Assembly: GCA_944470555.2 (NCBI GenBank) | Contig: OX104127.1 | Span: 26,117,661-26,181,660 of the forward strand | Origin: Heterobilharzia americana | Taxonomy: Eukaryota; Platyhelminthes; Trematoda; Strigeidida; Schistosomatidae | Reading direction: 5' to 3' | DNA length: 64,000 nucleotides | Notes under the pieces: model-generated | What the model saw: only the letters and a program-made list of their open reading frames with translations | Told to the model about the DNA's origin: nothing | The model's database searches: none | Shown here: positions 11,770-24,000 of the stretch, piece by piece | How the letters are laid out: every line of letters starts with the position of its first letter | Numbering within the stretch: the stretch's first letter is position 1 | Position numbers and translations under genes: made by a program

Positions 11770-12027
11770 ATTCAGGAAAAGACAAGATTGGGACGAAGGA
11801 AGGAATGTTTATTATTGACATGTGGTACATTGGTCATCACCACTAAAATAATCATTTACACAATATACTTCATTTCCTCTTCTACTTATATCTCCATTTG
11901 CTCTTAATACTCCCACATTGTCCCTTGCATTTCTTTGGGAAGAACATCTACTCACTGCTGGTAATTGCCTATGATTTCTGCTGCCTTCTCAACATATAGT
12001 ACTCATATCCATTCCGATCAGCAACGT
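11770..12027 (-). repeat. 3' LTR of the gypsy element
   Basis: It shares ggaatgtttattattgacat, atttacacaatatacttcat and ttgctcttaatactcccaca with the other LTR at 15880-16147 and with the solo LTR at 33946-34228. On the minus strand a purine-rich stretch (ggagggagagtgaagtgg, 12027-12044 region) precedes it, the expected polypurine tract. Outer boundary is approximate. Confidence 0.82.
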
Positions 12028-12639
12028 CCACTTCACTCTCCCTCCAGTCAAAATTTCGGGTTTTCAGCCGAGTTGATCGTCTTTGTGTTGTCTTCGCTTG
12101 GTGTTCATGCAATGTTTCGTCTTTTTTCCACCGTCTCCATTTGTGAAGTAGGCTGGCTTTTACTATTTTCTCCTTATCCAGTCTTCCGATGGTATAAACT
12201 GAACCGTGTCTCTCGGTAACCATGTATGGTCCTTCCCACTTCAGGAACAGTTTTCTCCTACCATATTTACCTCCCGAAGTATATTATTGTTCTCTACACT
12301 TCACTTTCGTCTCTAACCTCAAACGGTTTCCACTTACTTCCTTCTCTCACCTCGAATTTTTCAGCCTCAGCTTTCTATTTCTCTTCCACATTTATGATTG
12401 CCTGTTTTCGCTCCTTCCTCACTCTTGTAATGCTCTATGGTTGTTGTCGGGGCCAGGTCTTACTATGTATTGAGCTATGGTTTCCTGCTGTATATTAACT
12501 GGAACGATGACTTCTTGGTTGTTCCTTGTTCAGAGGCACGATGCGCTAACAATATTAACGACGGTTTCGTCTCTCAATCCTATCCTTTTGAAGCCTGCCA
12601 CTCCTTAAGTGTACGGTTATTTCATTCCGTCAACCCGTT

Positions 12640-13330
12640 AGTCTTTGGTAGTACGGTGCTGTCCTTATCCTCTTGATATCGAGCTGCTCCAAACACAATT
12701 TGAATTCCTTGTTCTCAAAACAAGCACCTTGGTCGGTCAATATCATCTTTGGTACACCGTGATCCGCGACACACCGCGCACCACCTCTGCGATCACTATC
12801 TTCACACGTTGATCAGGAATCGCGATAGCTTCTACCCATCGCGTAGCATGCTCCATCATCACCAACAGGTATTGGTTGGCACTAGGTGTCTGCGGAAATG
12901 GTCTCATTACGTCCACAGACTACATGTCACCCACACACTGATGCTACTGGAATCAATTGAAGCGGCGGTCCTATGTGCCGATCACCTTTTCATCAACTGA
13001 CAATGTGAGTAGCCTAGAACGTGTTTGGCAACATCTCTTATACCTGGGCAGCATGCACTTTGTCTGAGAAGGTCACCTGTTCGTAAGAGACTTGTATGAG
13101 ATAACTGGTGGCATGCTTATATCATTTTATCGCGTAGACATTTCGGAATCACTGCCAACCAGCTCCCGTCGTTTTGTCGCCAAGTCAGTATCCCATAAGT
13201 ATTCACCCGCAGGCGTTCTTTCTGTGTCAGTATTGTTCTCAACTCATTATCTCTCACAAGCTTGTTTTTTTCTGTTCCTTCTGTTATGGCTTTTATCACT
13301 GCCTTAAGCGTAGGGTCCTACTTCTGAAGG
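12640..13330 (-). pseudogene. Gypsy integrase, degraded
   Basis: The minus strand shows an integrase core: VDVMRPFPQTPSANQYLLVM then TRWVEAIAIPDQ, and further on LTDQGACFENKEFKLCLEQL then IKRIRTAPY. These contain the first Asp (VD) and the Asp of TDQG, two of the three catalytic acids of retroviral-type integrases. Several stops and frame changes interrupt the chain, and the N-terminal zinc-binding part (near 13000-13120) is poorly preserved. The downstream part to 12028 is only a lysine/glutamate-rich remnant. Confidence 0.75.
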
Positions 13331-13487
13331 CGAATAATTCTTAATGGGTCCCGTTCTACTGCATGTACAACGTGTGTGACCTCACGTGGTTAATTTTCTT
13401 TATCTAACTTGATAAGGAGTCTGCTAACCAGTTTTCTTTCCCTGCAACGTGACCGATTGTGAAGTCATACTCTTGCAGTAGCAACAT

Positions 13488-14560
13488 TCAACGTGATAAT
13501 TTTCCTCTAGGGTCTCTCTCTGTCTTTAGCCACTTGAGAGGTTTACAATCAGTTTCAGTGCGAAATCGCTGACCCCATTTCTCAAGCGCCCAAACTATCA
13601 CCGGACATTCCTCTTCAACCGTGAAATATGTCTGTTCCGCAGGTAGCAATACACGACTGGCATACTCCACTACTCCTTTAGTCTGTCTCAGAACTGTGCC
13701 TAATCCATAATCACTCGCTTCGGTGGCCATGATGAACGGCCTCCCAGGTATTGGTAGTTTTAAAGTCGTCTCCTGGTGATTTAGGAGTTCCTTTGTGTGA
13801 TCAATCGTTTTCTGTGCCTCCTCTGTCCACGTAAATTCCGATTTACAAAATGGCCTTTATAAATGTGCTGCTATCTCATTGAAATTTTTGAGCAACCGAC
13901 TATAGAATGCTGCTCTATTCTACCCAAAAACTGTCTCAGTTTCCTTTTTGAATTCGGCACTGGAATGGTTCTAACCGTCAAAATTTTCTCAAGTAGTGGT
14001 ATTATTCCACCGTTTCTAATTTTATGTCCTAGTAATGTAGCACTCTTCTTGGCTACCTGAGGTTTTGTCTTATTGATGTGCAGTCAAAACTCGTCAACGA
14101 ATCCTGAAACAGCTTCCACGTATTCTAGATGTTTTGCTTCCTGGCTGTATACCACCAAGTTGCCACCAAACACCTCTACTTTCTCTAAATTATTCAGCAA
14201 CAACATCATCAACTATCTAAATGCAAATGGTAGGCCTCCAAGACCAAACGGCATTCGCTTGAATTGGCATTGCTTCTTGCTCATAATAAATGCTGTTTTC
14301 TCTCTATGGCTTTCGTTTATTGCAAGCTGCTAGTAGTCTGAATGGAGGTCCAGAACTGTAAATACTTTTGCATTTCGTAGACAATAAAGTGTTTCAGCTA
14401 CTGTCGGCATGGCACACAGCTTCAGTTGCGTTATACTATTTAATTCTCGGAAATCAACTCAGAATCTATATTTCCCATTTGACTTTCTTACCAAAAGCAC
14501 TGATGAACTGTATGGGCTATCAACCTCTTCAATAATGCCTCCATCTAGCATTTCCTGGAC
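13488..14560 (-). pseudogene. Gypsy reverse transcriptase and RNase H, catalytic site lost
   Basis: From 14520 downward the minus strand encodes SSSVLLVRKSNGKYRF, DFRELNSITQLK, VFTVLDLHSDY, REKTAFIMSKKQCQFKRMPF and later LGHKIRNGGIIPLLEKI, all gypsy RT blocks. At the place of the Y-x-DD active site the sequence is FGGNLVVYSQEAKHLEYV, so both catalytic aspartates appear as Gly and Asn. The RNase H part (13730-13488) is the cleanest frame: EASDYGLGTVLRQT, EYASRVLLPAEQTYFTVEEE and ALEKWGQRF. Multiple stops separate the two. Confidence 0.85.
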
Positions 14561-14984
14561 CTAGCGCCCAACTTCTTCCAAGTGACATGGTATTCTTCGT
14601 GTTATGAGTGTTGTCATTCCTTGACTTGTCACTGGGTTTTCATGCTAAACCTTGTCACAGTGTCCGTAGGGGTCCCCATCCCCTGTGAACAATCTGTCGT
14701 ATTTCTTGACCAACTTCATGATGTTTGACGTTTCTGGGTGTGGTGCTTTTGATAGCTCACCTAAATCTCTTCTACCTCGCTGTTTTCCTGCGTGGTGAAT
14801 TACCCGTACTTCGTCGCCACTATTCCTGTTCTCATGTTAATAACTGCACCCACTTCCCTCAAAAAAATTGGCACCTAGGATTGTCCGTTGTAGACGCGTG
14901 GTCACAATGAATGAAAATTTAATCTTCTGACTTCCAATCTCGGCGACACAACCTGAAAAACCTGCGATTTCTAATGCATGTCCC

Positions 14985-15290
14985 TCAACCATATGGACAT
15001 CGACCGTCGGCGCACATGGTCTTATGTTCTGACACTGACTTTGGCTCTATCAGCGAGACTGTCACCCCTGTATCGATTACACACACGACCTCCCGATCAT
15101 TTATTCGCATTCTAGCATACACAGCGCCTCGATCTATGGCTACTACAACATCTAGTTCATTCAGAAAACTAGAATTCATATTATATCGTTCAAAACGTTT
15201 TTTTTCCGCACCTCCGCATAGTTTCTTCGCCAGTGTCCAGGTTTTCCGCATGCAAAGCATTTACTCTGTCTATTGATATTCATTCTAAGT
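14985..15290 (-). pseudogene. Gypsy nucleocapsid zinc knuckle and aspartic protease
   Basis: Minus strand from about 15285: KCFACGKPGHWRRNY is a CCHC zinc knuckle in which the last cysteine has become tyrosine (TGT to TAT). A frame change follows, then REVVCVIDTGVTVSLIEP, the DTG active-site loop of a retroviral-type aspartic protease. The protease frame stays open to about 14985 and ends in CADGRCPYG-like residues. This lies between gag and RT as expected for gypsy. Confidence 0.8.
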
Positions 15291-15564
15291 GCAGCCACCT
15301 CCTCCTGAAAGTCGTCGATTTTTTTTCAATTATTTGTCTCTGGTGACCCCACCGCAGCTATGCCTGTGCCCATTAGCTGTCTGGTGACCTTTACCAGCTC
15401 ACTAATATCCATGTATTGGGCTGCGTTCAGTAGTCTTAGGTCTTAGGCGACGACATTTGGGACACGTTCGATGAATTGCCCCTGTGAGTTTCGTTCAAAG
15501 TGGGAAGTGTTCGTCGAAGTAGTTTAGCCAACTTCACAGCCAATACCAGCGGATCTTCGTCTGT

Positions 15565-15849
15565 TCAAAGTTTCGTGCTTTGGAACTTCTGCATCTCCAG
15601 CTCACTGTCCGCTTGGCTGTCAAACTCCGCCTCCAGTCGTTCAACCATTCTCTCCCAAATATCGTTTCCATTCACGCGTTTCACGCAGTTATATGCCACC
15701 TTCGCTCTATCCCTCAGCAACGTGCTAAGCACCAAGTCCTTCGCTCCCGGATCCTGAACACCCACCAGCTCCGCGACCGACTCGAAGTTCCAGAGGAAGA
15801 CCTTGATCTCTCGATCCTCGAACACTGCAGGCCACGGAATCTTGATCAT
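15565..15849 (-). pseudogene. Gypsy gag (capsid) fragment
   Basis: The minus strand from 15849 encodes MIKIPWPAVFEDREIKVFLW, then ELVGVQDPGAKDLVLSTLL, then RAKVAYNCVKR and MVERLEAEFDSQADSELEM. The layout (short aromatic-rich start, then alpha-helical repeats) resembles capsid proteins of flatworm gypsy elements. It begins about 30 bases inside the 5' LTR boundary and runs until a stop or frameshift near 15565. There is no functional claim beyond family resemblance and position. Confidence 0.7.
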
Positions 15850-15879
15850 GTCCAGAAGCAGTGACAGGTATTAAAGGAG

Positions 15880-16147
15880 CATGAAGACAAAGAGGAAGGG
15901 TGGAATGTTTATTATTGACATCTTGTACAACAGTCATCAAATATTGTACACTTTCCACTAAAATAGTCATTTACACAATATACTTCATCTCCTCTTCTAC
16001 TTATATCTCCATTTGCTCTTAATACCCCCACATTGTCCCTTGCATTTCTTTTGGAAGAACATCTACTCACTGCTGGTAATTGCCTATGATTTCTGCTGCC
16101 TTCTCAACATATACTACTTATATCCATTCTGATCAGCAGCGCGCACT
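15880..16147 (-). repeat. 5' LTR of the gypsy element
   Basis: It matches the LTR at 11770-12027 and is closer to the solo LTR at 33946-34228 in keeping gtacaacagtcatcaaatat followed by tgtacactttcc, which the 11770 copy has partly lost. Boundaries are approximate. Confidence 0.82.
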
Positions 16148-17334
16148 ACAAACAACTGTTTCTTTTCGAAGAAAGTATGTTGTTCTTGAGCGTTAATTAA
16201 GTGTTGGGTCGATTTGAATATCAAAATCTGGTTACCTATATTTATCTGCACCTTGATGTAATCAAAACCTTATCTCTCAGAATTTCGAAGAGCTCTCCTT
16301 TATCCTAAATTTTCAATCAATAGTCTCAAATAATCATCCCAGAAACCTCTCAATTCATCTTATGTTAGATTACCATTGCTTTAATGGTTGAAGTGGGAAC
16401 CTAAGCCTCTTGATTCGTATACTTTACCCTTGTATGGTGATTCTGCATATTATAAATATATCATTATTTTGTTGATTATAAATTGCTGTTTTTGAAAGTG
16501 AGGCGTAATATTTAGAGTTAAGTCACATGATATTGTTGAAATACCGATGACAGTATCTACTAAGCAACTTAAAAGCATACAAAACTATCTTGAAAACTGG
16601 CAATCTATCCGCTTTGTTTCAATGACAGTTGGATTCATGCCAATTTTGAATTAGTGTTTCCGCTACGAATAAAGGTAGTACAACCAATTGGTACCATGGA
16701 CTGATAGTCATACTAGACATACAGAGGAAACCGTACACAATCAACCATGGTTAAAGTCTAGAGATTATGCTATAAAACATGTCGATGCACAAAAGGCAGC
16801 AGTGAAACCAACCTCGAAATGGGCCAACACATATTCGATCTTAACCTGTATGACTCGGTCCCTAGATTGGGTCTTTTTCCGAGAAATGTGGATTCAGTTC
16901 TCAAACTTTTTTAATCCCACGTTGTTCAGTTATCAGTGACTCTTCACCTTGAAAACTTTTTGCAGATATGAGTACTGACTGTCACAAAAATTACATTGCC
17001 TGGTCTGGTTTTTCAAAAACCAGCAACAGCGTTCCAGTTCACAAAAGAAGAATGATAGTTTAGCAGACTAGCCTCCCATCTCTACACAAGTCGATATTTT
17101 GAAAGGTAAAAAACAAATTTAGTCATTACCTTCACTGATATATTCACTTTTGATCAAGTTACCACTTTCGCCTAACAATTAGCCAAAGGTTCAACATGCA
17201 TCAGATACTGGGAACAGGGCCAGGATGTTAACCAGATTGACGTTCAGTACAATATACAGTATTATAGCAGTGCACTGAGCAAAGCCCATAGAAGGATAAC
17301 TTCGTCGTTGTCTTCATTTACCAAATCACATCGC
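16148..17334. other. Intron sequence, no gene recognised
   Basis: An open stretch at 16688-16939 has no recognisable domain and no supporting splice or start context. No known repeat was identified in the remainder. Confidence 0.5.
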
Positions 17335-17690
17335 GGTGCACATTAACAGATGTTAGTTGATTTGAGGCAATCGATAGAAAGCCCTGCTCGACCTACATTT
17401 CGTGCTTGTTGACACTCGTCAGCAACTTCAACGGAACTGATGTTCCACCTGGAATTCGTTGCTCTCCCGTGACCAGTCAGTGCATGTAACCCAGTCTCAG
17501 AGGAAGTTGTTCGCGGTCTGAAAAGCTCAGTGGTAAAGTCGCTAACTACAACACTGGATGACGTGGGTTTGAATCTCAGGCAGGACATCAGTTCCGTCGA
17601 GATTGCAGATACTCCCTGCCGATGGGTGCCAACGAGCACGAAACGCAGGTTGAGCAAAGCTTCCTGTCGACTGACTCCAACCAACTAAGA
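17335..17690 (+). repeat. tRNA-derived SINE, second copy
   Basis: It is related to 10670-11110 (shared gtgccaacgagcacgaaacg, caggttgagcaaa, ctccaaccaact). The tRNA-like head has gctcagtggtaaagtcgcta and gtgggtttgaatctcagg, standing for the A and B boxes. No protein is proposed. Confidence 0.6.
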
Positions 17691-18123
17691 CAGCGAGTTC
17701 ATCTGCCAAGATTGTAGAATAAAACTAACATAAGAGAACTGGAATCGACTATTGTATCAATTCTAGCTGAATGTTCAAAGCCTGAAGGTCTTGGTTTCAA
17801 CCTCTAGTCAAGTCGTGGGTGGGTGCTACTGAACAGTCCCTTAATAGAATAAAAGACCTGTTCACTACTCCAAGACCTGCGATGGTTCACCAACCGGTGT
17901 CATTCTATGATGAATATTACCTTAAAAATTTCAGAAAAGTTCAGTATTTTTCCTCACAAAAGGTTTTAAATGAGATATTTGATAAAAAGTTACCATTAGC
18001 ATATATTAACTTGTATTCAAATAATCTTCCTTTCTATGCATAAAGTCAAGTTAATATTAGTCTTTTATTATAATAGCTATAAAATTTAATCATTTTCTTA
18101 TCTTCTTGTCCTATACATTATAG

Positions 18124-18395
18124 ATATCTTCAACGGCTTCTGTTGGTTCATGGACATAGATCTAATTATCGAATATGCATAACAATGAATTTATTCTATT
18201 ACAAATGTGTCACTTTGTAACAACACAAATTTTCTATACATTTTATAGTGGTTACTCGGCTGTGGCAACATTTGAGACAGTTTTATTCTCAATATACAAT
18301 TTAACTGTAACATCAGGAATGTGTTTAGTGTTCGGTATGTTGAACGGCACTTACCAGATAACATACTCAATGAATATCCTTATCTATATAGACTG
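18124..18395 (+). CDS. P4-ATPase exon: start of C-terminal membrane domain, carries two apparent 1-bp frameshifts
   Basis: The acceptor AG is at 18122-18123 and the donor GTAAGT at 18396. The first base completes the lysine codon split from the previous exon. Frame 1 gives YLQRLLLVHGHRSNYRI and FYYKCVT, then meets TAA at 18218. The next frame continues FVTTQIFYTFYSGYSAV through LYNLTVTS-like residues. The third frame gives VERHLPDNILNEYPYLYRL up to the donor. Compared with ATP11 proteins the three pieces abut exactly, so one base is missing near 18209-18216 and one near 18325-18340. The exon is 272 nt where 274 would keep phase. The segment encodes the LVHGH approach to the membrane and the following transmembrane helices. 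Either the assembly has two indels here or this allele is broken. Confidence 0.85.
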
Positions 18396-19174
18396 GTAAG
18401 TTTAATATAGTAAATTATCAAGGCTTTTTTATTGACCTTGTCTCCGTAAATATTAGATAAAACTACAATTGTTGTTGTAGGTAATTATCTCAGTTTGAAG
18501 TAAAACAATCGTAGATCATCTTCAAGATGCATATAAATTTCTTGCTGGTTACCCGTCTTCAGCTAGACGTATGTATGACAAGTCGATTTCTGAGGTTACC
18601 TGGCAATACTTAGTTAAAATTCTTGACAAAATCGAACCAGCCAACTATAGACTTCAAATTACACACTTTCATCTTCAGACTGATGTGCCAAATTTCATAT
18701 GCGATACTATAAAAACTAGGTTAGGTAGTAACCTAGCGTTAACTGTGGCATAGAACATATTCCCTTCAACCATCATTAGTAGTTCACTTGACTTTCCTAA
18801 TTTCAGAAATCCTTGTTATACCATTAACCATTTCTTCATCAGACTAGTAGTCAGTGAATTTGATGAATGTATCATCTAATTTCTGTGAAGTTGTTTCATG
18901 TTGCAAGTTGACTTCGGTTACATAAAAACTAATCCCCAGTTTGTCACTATTCCCCCTTCTTACTGGACTACTGGAGGCAATCTGCAGTATGTCTTACATT
19001 TCAGTTTCCTTTTATTTATCACAAAAAACTACATCTGGAGATCACAATAAAGTGATAACGTTGACATACACTAGCCTACATCATTCATTACTTCATTTAC
19101 TACTTCCATCACTGAGTTATCCAGGTAGCGACAGATCAGATATAAAAGTTTGTGCGACATTATAAATTAATCAT
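18396..19174. other. Intron sequence after the frameshifted flippase exon
   Basis: An open stretch at 18571-18753 shows no recognisable domain. Nothing else was identified. Confidence 0.45.
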
Positions 19175-19380
19175 CATCGACTAAATCCAAATCTTCTAGG
19201 GTATTTTCATCAGTGCAACCAGCATATGCCCATATTCTTGCTCCTCATAGTTTGTTGCATGATCCAGTCCAGTGGAGAATAATCAGGAAGATGATCAGTG
19301 ATAGTAGGCAACTTTGTCTTGTCTTACTCCTGTCTTCACTTCAAAGGCATCACTGAGCTTTCCATTGTGAATCACTTGGC
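19175..19380 (-). mobile_element. RTE retrotransposon fragment
   Basis: The minus strand matches the RT region of the RTE around 23320-23500 (caaaggcatcactgagcttt, ggaagatgatcagtgatagt, ctagggtattttcatcagtg). It is about 200 bases, truncated on both sides. Confidence 0.8.
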
Positions 19381-19705
19381 TGTTGCTTTAGTGAGTTAAA
19401 AAATCCATCATAATGGCAGTGTGAAATTTCTTTCCACTCAAAAAAATAATAACGCATTAGACTACATAGAAATACTTCAACAACATCAGAAAGTTCATGT
19501 ATTATTCTCAGTTCAGCAGCCCACTTCTCTGTACTATGATGTGATATTCTAGTCATTAGGAACTTGCACATACGAAAAATACAAACTAAAACTCTTTGTA
19601 TCACTGTAAAGGTTAAATAGTAAATATCAAACAAAAGTTGTTCATCATGCTTCAATGTTTTCAGAAAGTGCACAGACATCATCGTCTGCTCTTATCTTCT
19701 TGTTT

Positions 19706-19762
19706 CCCCCTCCCCCTCCCCCTCCCCCTACCCCTACCCCACACCCCCACCCCCACCCACCC
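19706..19762. repeat. C-rich polypyrimidine tract (CCCCCT/CCCCA)n
   Basis: Runs of four to six C separated by single T or A are seen. The complementary strand is G-rich with repeated G4-6 runs, so it could form a G-quadruplex. Confidence 0.9.
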
Positions 19763-20139
19763 TTTCTAACCAATGAAACACTTTCACGCTGATCAAGACT
19801 ATATGAAAATCAATTCTGGATAACTTATTCCATCTTCTCAGGCATAAAACATTCAGAGGGTGTTTCAATCTTCTGTTACAAACTACCCATCCACAAAAAT
19901 TACTGCTAATCACGGCAACCAGGCATAACTGACCAACACAATTGTAAAACTTGGTTGGACACTGTGCTAGATTACAATCCCATTTTAGTCTGTTTGTTAC
20001 AAATATCATACAGTGAAACTGTATCATTTACTCGACAACATCGTTTCGCACACAATTTATTTAGTGTCCATATTCATATCACGTAATTTCACAACTTTGA
20101 GACACAGTTTATACAATCCTACTTTTCTCTCCTTCTCTG

Positions 20140-20660
20140 TGATGACAATAGTAGTAGAATTTTGGATATATCTGAGATAGGTGGAGAATCACATCTCTGG
20201 CATGTATTTAGTGTTGATTCGATGAGCATAGATTGAGTCACCAACCTGTTTTTCTACTCAATTCAGTTAGTTGTTGATGCCTTCGCTGTATCCCACCCTA
20301 CTGTGTGATTGTATGTAATTGGGTGTAGAGGTGTGGTCGAGCTACTTTCTAAATTTCTTATCTTATTCGGACCTTCTGATCCCGATTTGTCTAAGTTAGT
20401 GTGCCCTATTATTCTAATTGACCTTGTTCGACTACTTTGACCAATATATTTGACTTCGCAGTTATTGTTAGGGAATTGGTAAACCAGATAATTTTGCTAA
20501 ATTGGATTGGTAGGATCTCTTAACCCACGTAGCTTGTTTCTGAGCTAATTTTTTGGTTTAAATGCTTCTTTAATTCCACCTAGCCTTATTAAGAATCCTA
20601 CTTAATATATCTAAGGTGCCTCTTATGTGTTGCCTTGGAAAGAAGGCATTTCAGAAACAG
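20140..20660 (-). mobile_element. Penelope-like element 3' fragment, inverted
   Basis: On the minus strand: ILSRILNKA, KLRGLRDPTNPI, then NYLVYQFPNNNCEVKYIGQS, then SRTRSIRI, followed by the PLE 3' region with LVTQSMLIESTLNTCQ. This is the GIY-YIG end of the same lineage as the + strand PLE beginning around 20975. The pair is therefore head to head, as in PLE insertions with inverted partial copies (pseudo-LTRs). Confidence 0.78.
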
Positions 20661-21070
20661 TATTTTACTTTACTACCAAATATCACAGAGACGATGGGAT
20701 GATTAGAACCATACAAGCCATGTCTTAAAGTTATAAAGTTACCTGAATATGGACAATAAATTGTGTCCCAAAGGTAATCTAGTAAGTAGTACTGTTTCCT
20801 TGGTTAACAATTCTGACAAACTAAATAAAATGCAACAACTGACCAATAGCCTTTAAGAGATTCGTTAAATACATAATAAGACGATATGGTGTGTTTTGTT
20901 GATAAAAAATATACTATTTATTGAAACATTAGTGTAATCGCATAAGCAGTTTATTTGATTTCGAAAATTAGCCTTAAAAATGATTGAAAATTGTACTATT
21001 CATAAACCAGCTTATCCCATTCGATCCATAGTTGACTTCAGAAATACCCCCAGTATATGAAATATCAAAA

Positions 21071-24000
21071 CCACGCCTGGTTAACTAGTTTACTAGTTAC
21101 TAGCCGGTCCTAAGCCCGGGTAAAGAGGGAAGGTTGGGCATAGGGCTAGCAACCCTACCCCGTAAAACAAATCTAACCGCTAAAGAAACTTCAAAGCACA
21201 AACAAAATATAAAAAATGAAAACAAACTTATTCCCCTCTGGAATCGGAGAGGCGAAATGACGCCAGTTGGTGAAAGCCTTCGGGAAATTAATTGGCCGAT
21301 GTGTCTTCTCTCGATGAAAGCGAAAGTAAACGTGGGGACATGGAATGTCCGCACGATGTTTGAACCCAGTAAGGCAGCCCAGATTGCAAGGGAGATGAGA
21401 AGGTATAACATCGAAGTGCTTGGGATTTGCGAAAGCAGATGGAATGGGAGTGGACTCTCCAAACTGTCAACTGGAGAATCAATAATCTACTCCGGTCACC
21501 CAGACGCCAACCACGAGCACACTGAGTATGGAGTGGCTATCATGATGTCCTCAAGAGCATCGAAGGCTCTCATGCAGTGGGAACCAATCTCCTCCAGGAT
21601 CATGACAGCAAGATTCAACTCAAAAGGAAGAGAGGTCACAATCATACAATGTTATGCACCTACAAATAATGCAGAGCAAGAGAAAAAGGAGGAATTCTAC
21701 AGACAACTGCAATCAACACTGGACAAGACGTCAGTTGGCGATATCAAAATTCTGATGGGCGACATGAATGCCAAACTGGGAGGGGACAACACGGGAAGAG
21801 AACTAACCATGGGTCGAGAGGCGCTAGGTGAAATGAATGAGAATGGAGAATTGTTTGCAGAATTCTGTGCATTCAACGATTTGGTGATTGGAGGCAGTGT
21901 GTTCAGGTGCAAAGATATCCACAAAGCGACATGGACTTCACCAGATGGACACACTAAAAATCAAATCGACTTTATCTCAATCTCAAGAAAATGGAGACGC
22001 AGTCTACTTAACACAAGGTCAAGAAGAGGAGCAGATGTAGGTTCAGACCACTATCTAGTGCAAGGAACCTTCCAAATCAAGTTAAAAGCCTTCAAGGAAG
22101 CTGGTGATAGACCTCAACTCAAGTACAACACTCGGAAACTGAAGGATGAAACTACAAAGGAGATCTTCAAGGCAGCCATCAAGACAAAATGGGAGACATC
22201 GAGGAACATCCCTGAAGAAACCTGTGTGGAAGAACACTGGAAGTCTTTGAAAGCTATGTGGAAAGAAACCTGCACAACAGTATTAGGAAGGAAGAAGAAA
22301 GAAGACAAGGAATGGATCTCGACGGATACCTGGAAGCTGATAGAGGAGAGGAGGATGGTGAAGCAGAAGATAAACCAGTGCAAGGATGCTCAACGACAAG
22401 AGGAACTGAGCACAATGTATAAAACACTGGACAAAGAAGTGAAGAAGAGTGCACGCAAAGACAAAAGACACTTCTACGAAACACTGGCAAGTGAAGCAGA
22501 ACAGGCTGCAGGTAAGAGAGACCTGACGACATTGTATCAAATAACCAGGTTGCTATCAGGGAATAGACCAACACAGATGAAACCAATAAAAGATGAAGAA
22601 GGAAATTTAATTAATAAGAAGAGAAACAGAGGAAACGATGGGCCGACCACTTCAAGAAGCTCTTGAATCGACCACCACCTGCACTTCGTCCAGAAATACC
22701 ACCTGCAGCCGCTGAATTACAAGTGAACATTAATCCCCCAACGAAAATGGAAGTCCTGAACGCCATAAAGCTACTGAAATGCGGGAAAGCAGCAGGACCA
22801 GATGGAATACCGCCAGAAGCACTGAAAACAGATGCAGAGACAACAGCGGACATGCTCACACCACTATTGCAGAAGGTGTGGAAGGAAGAGAAGGTACCTG
22901 ACGATTGGAAGAAGGGTTACCTTGTCAAACTGCCGAAGAAGGGAGACCTCAGTGCTTGCAAGAACTGGCGCGGAATCACTCTCCTGTCCACCCAAGCAAG
23001 CAAAATATTAAGCCGCATCATCCTGGAGAGGCTTAAAGATGCACTGGATTCAAAACTGCGACCGGAACAGGCAGGCAGGCTTCAGGAAGTACAAATCATG
23101 TGCAGACCAAATTGCAACGCTTCGTATCATCATAGAACAGAGCATAGAATGGCAATCACCTCTCCACCTCAACTTCATCGACTTTGAGAAGGCCTTTGAC
23201 AGCGTCGACCGAGAAGTAATTTGGAAACTGCTTCAATACTACGGAGTACCGCAAACCTTTATCCGCCTCATTCAACAACTATATGAAGATGCTACATGCC
23301 AAGTAATCCACAATGGGAAGCTCAGTGATGCCTTTGAAGTGAAGACAGGAGTGAAACAAGGTTGCCTACTATCCCCCATGATATTCTTGATTGTGGTGGA
23401 CTGGATCATGCAGCAAACAGTAGGCAGCGAGAAGAGGGGGATACACTGGACGGCGGAAAAGAACCTAGAAGACTTGGATTTCGCCGATGACTTATGCCTA
23501 ATGTCACACAAACTTGAAGATCTGCAGGCAAAAACTAACAAGTTGGCAGAAGAGGCAGCAGCGAAGACGGGACTTCAGGTGAATATAGAGAAGACAGAAG
23601 TGATGAAGATACCGCACCACCACCATCAACAACAACAACAAACTCCAATCACCGTCAACGGGAGAAACTTAAAGGAAGTAACCTCCTTCACTTATCTAGG
23701 AAGCACTGTTTCAACTACAGGCGGGACGGACGAGGACGTCAAAGTCAGAATCGGAAAAGCAAGACAGGTATTCATTAGCCTGAAACCAGTGTGGAGATCT
23801 TCTGCACTCAGCATGCGGAACAAGATACGGATTTTCAACACCAACGTCAAGTCAGTGCTCTTGTATGGCTCAGAGACTTGGCGCGTCACGAAAGGTATTT
23901 CCAATAAACTACAGACATTCATCAACAACTGCTTACGCTCGCTGCTGAAGATCAGATGGCCAGAAAAAATAAGCAACAAGGAACTCTGGGAACGAACCAA

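Larger units (their letters stand above)
11770..16147 (-). mobile_element. Ty3/gypsy LTR retrotransposon, decayed but with both LTRs
   Basis: Read on the minus strand the order is LTR (16147-15880), gag, zinc knuckle, protease, reverse transcriptase, RNase H, integrase and LTR (12027-11770). RT before integrase is the Ty3/gypsy order. The two LTRs share about 250 bases with a few percent differences. Every coding part has stops or frameshifts, so it cannot move by itself. Schistosome gypsy families such as Boudicca, Saci-2/3 and Gulliver are the likely relatives, but I cannot say which. It lies antisense in the 9.9-kb flippase intron. Confidence 0.9.

Noticed and set aside
16688..16939. 83-codon + strand frame
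   Set aside because: No recognisable domain and no splice or repeat context; likely chance.
17819..18043. Possible extra exon upstream of 18124
   Set aside because: The flippase exons on either side join in phase without it, and its first half overlaps a dispersed repeat end (gtcattctatgatgaatatt).
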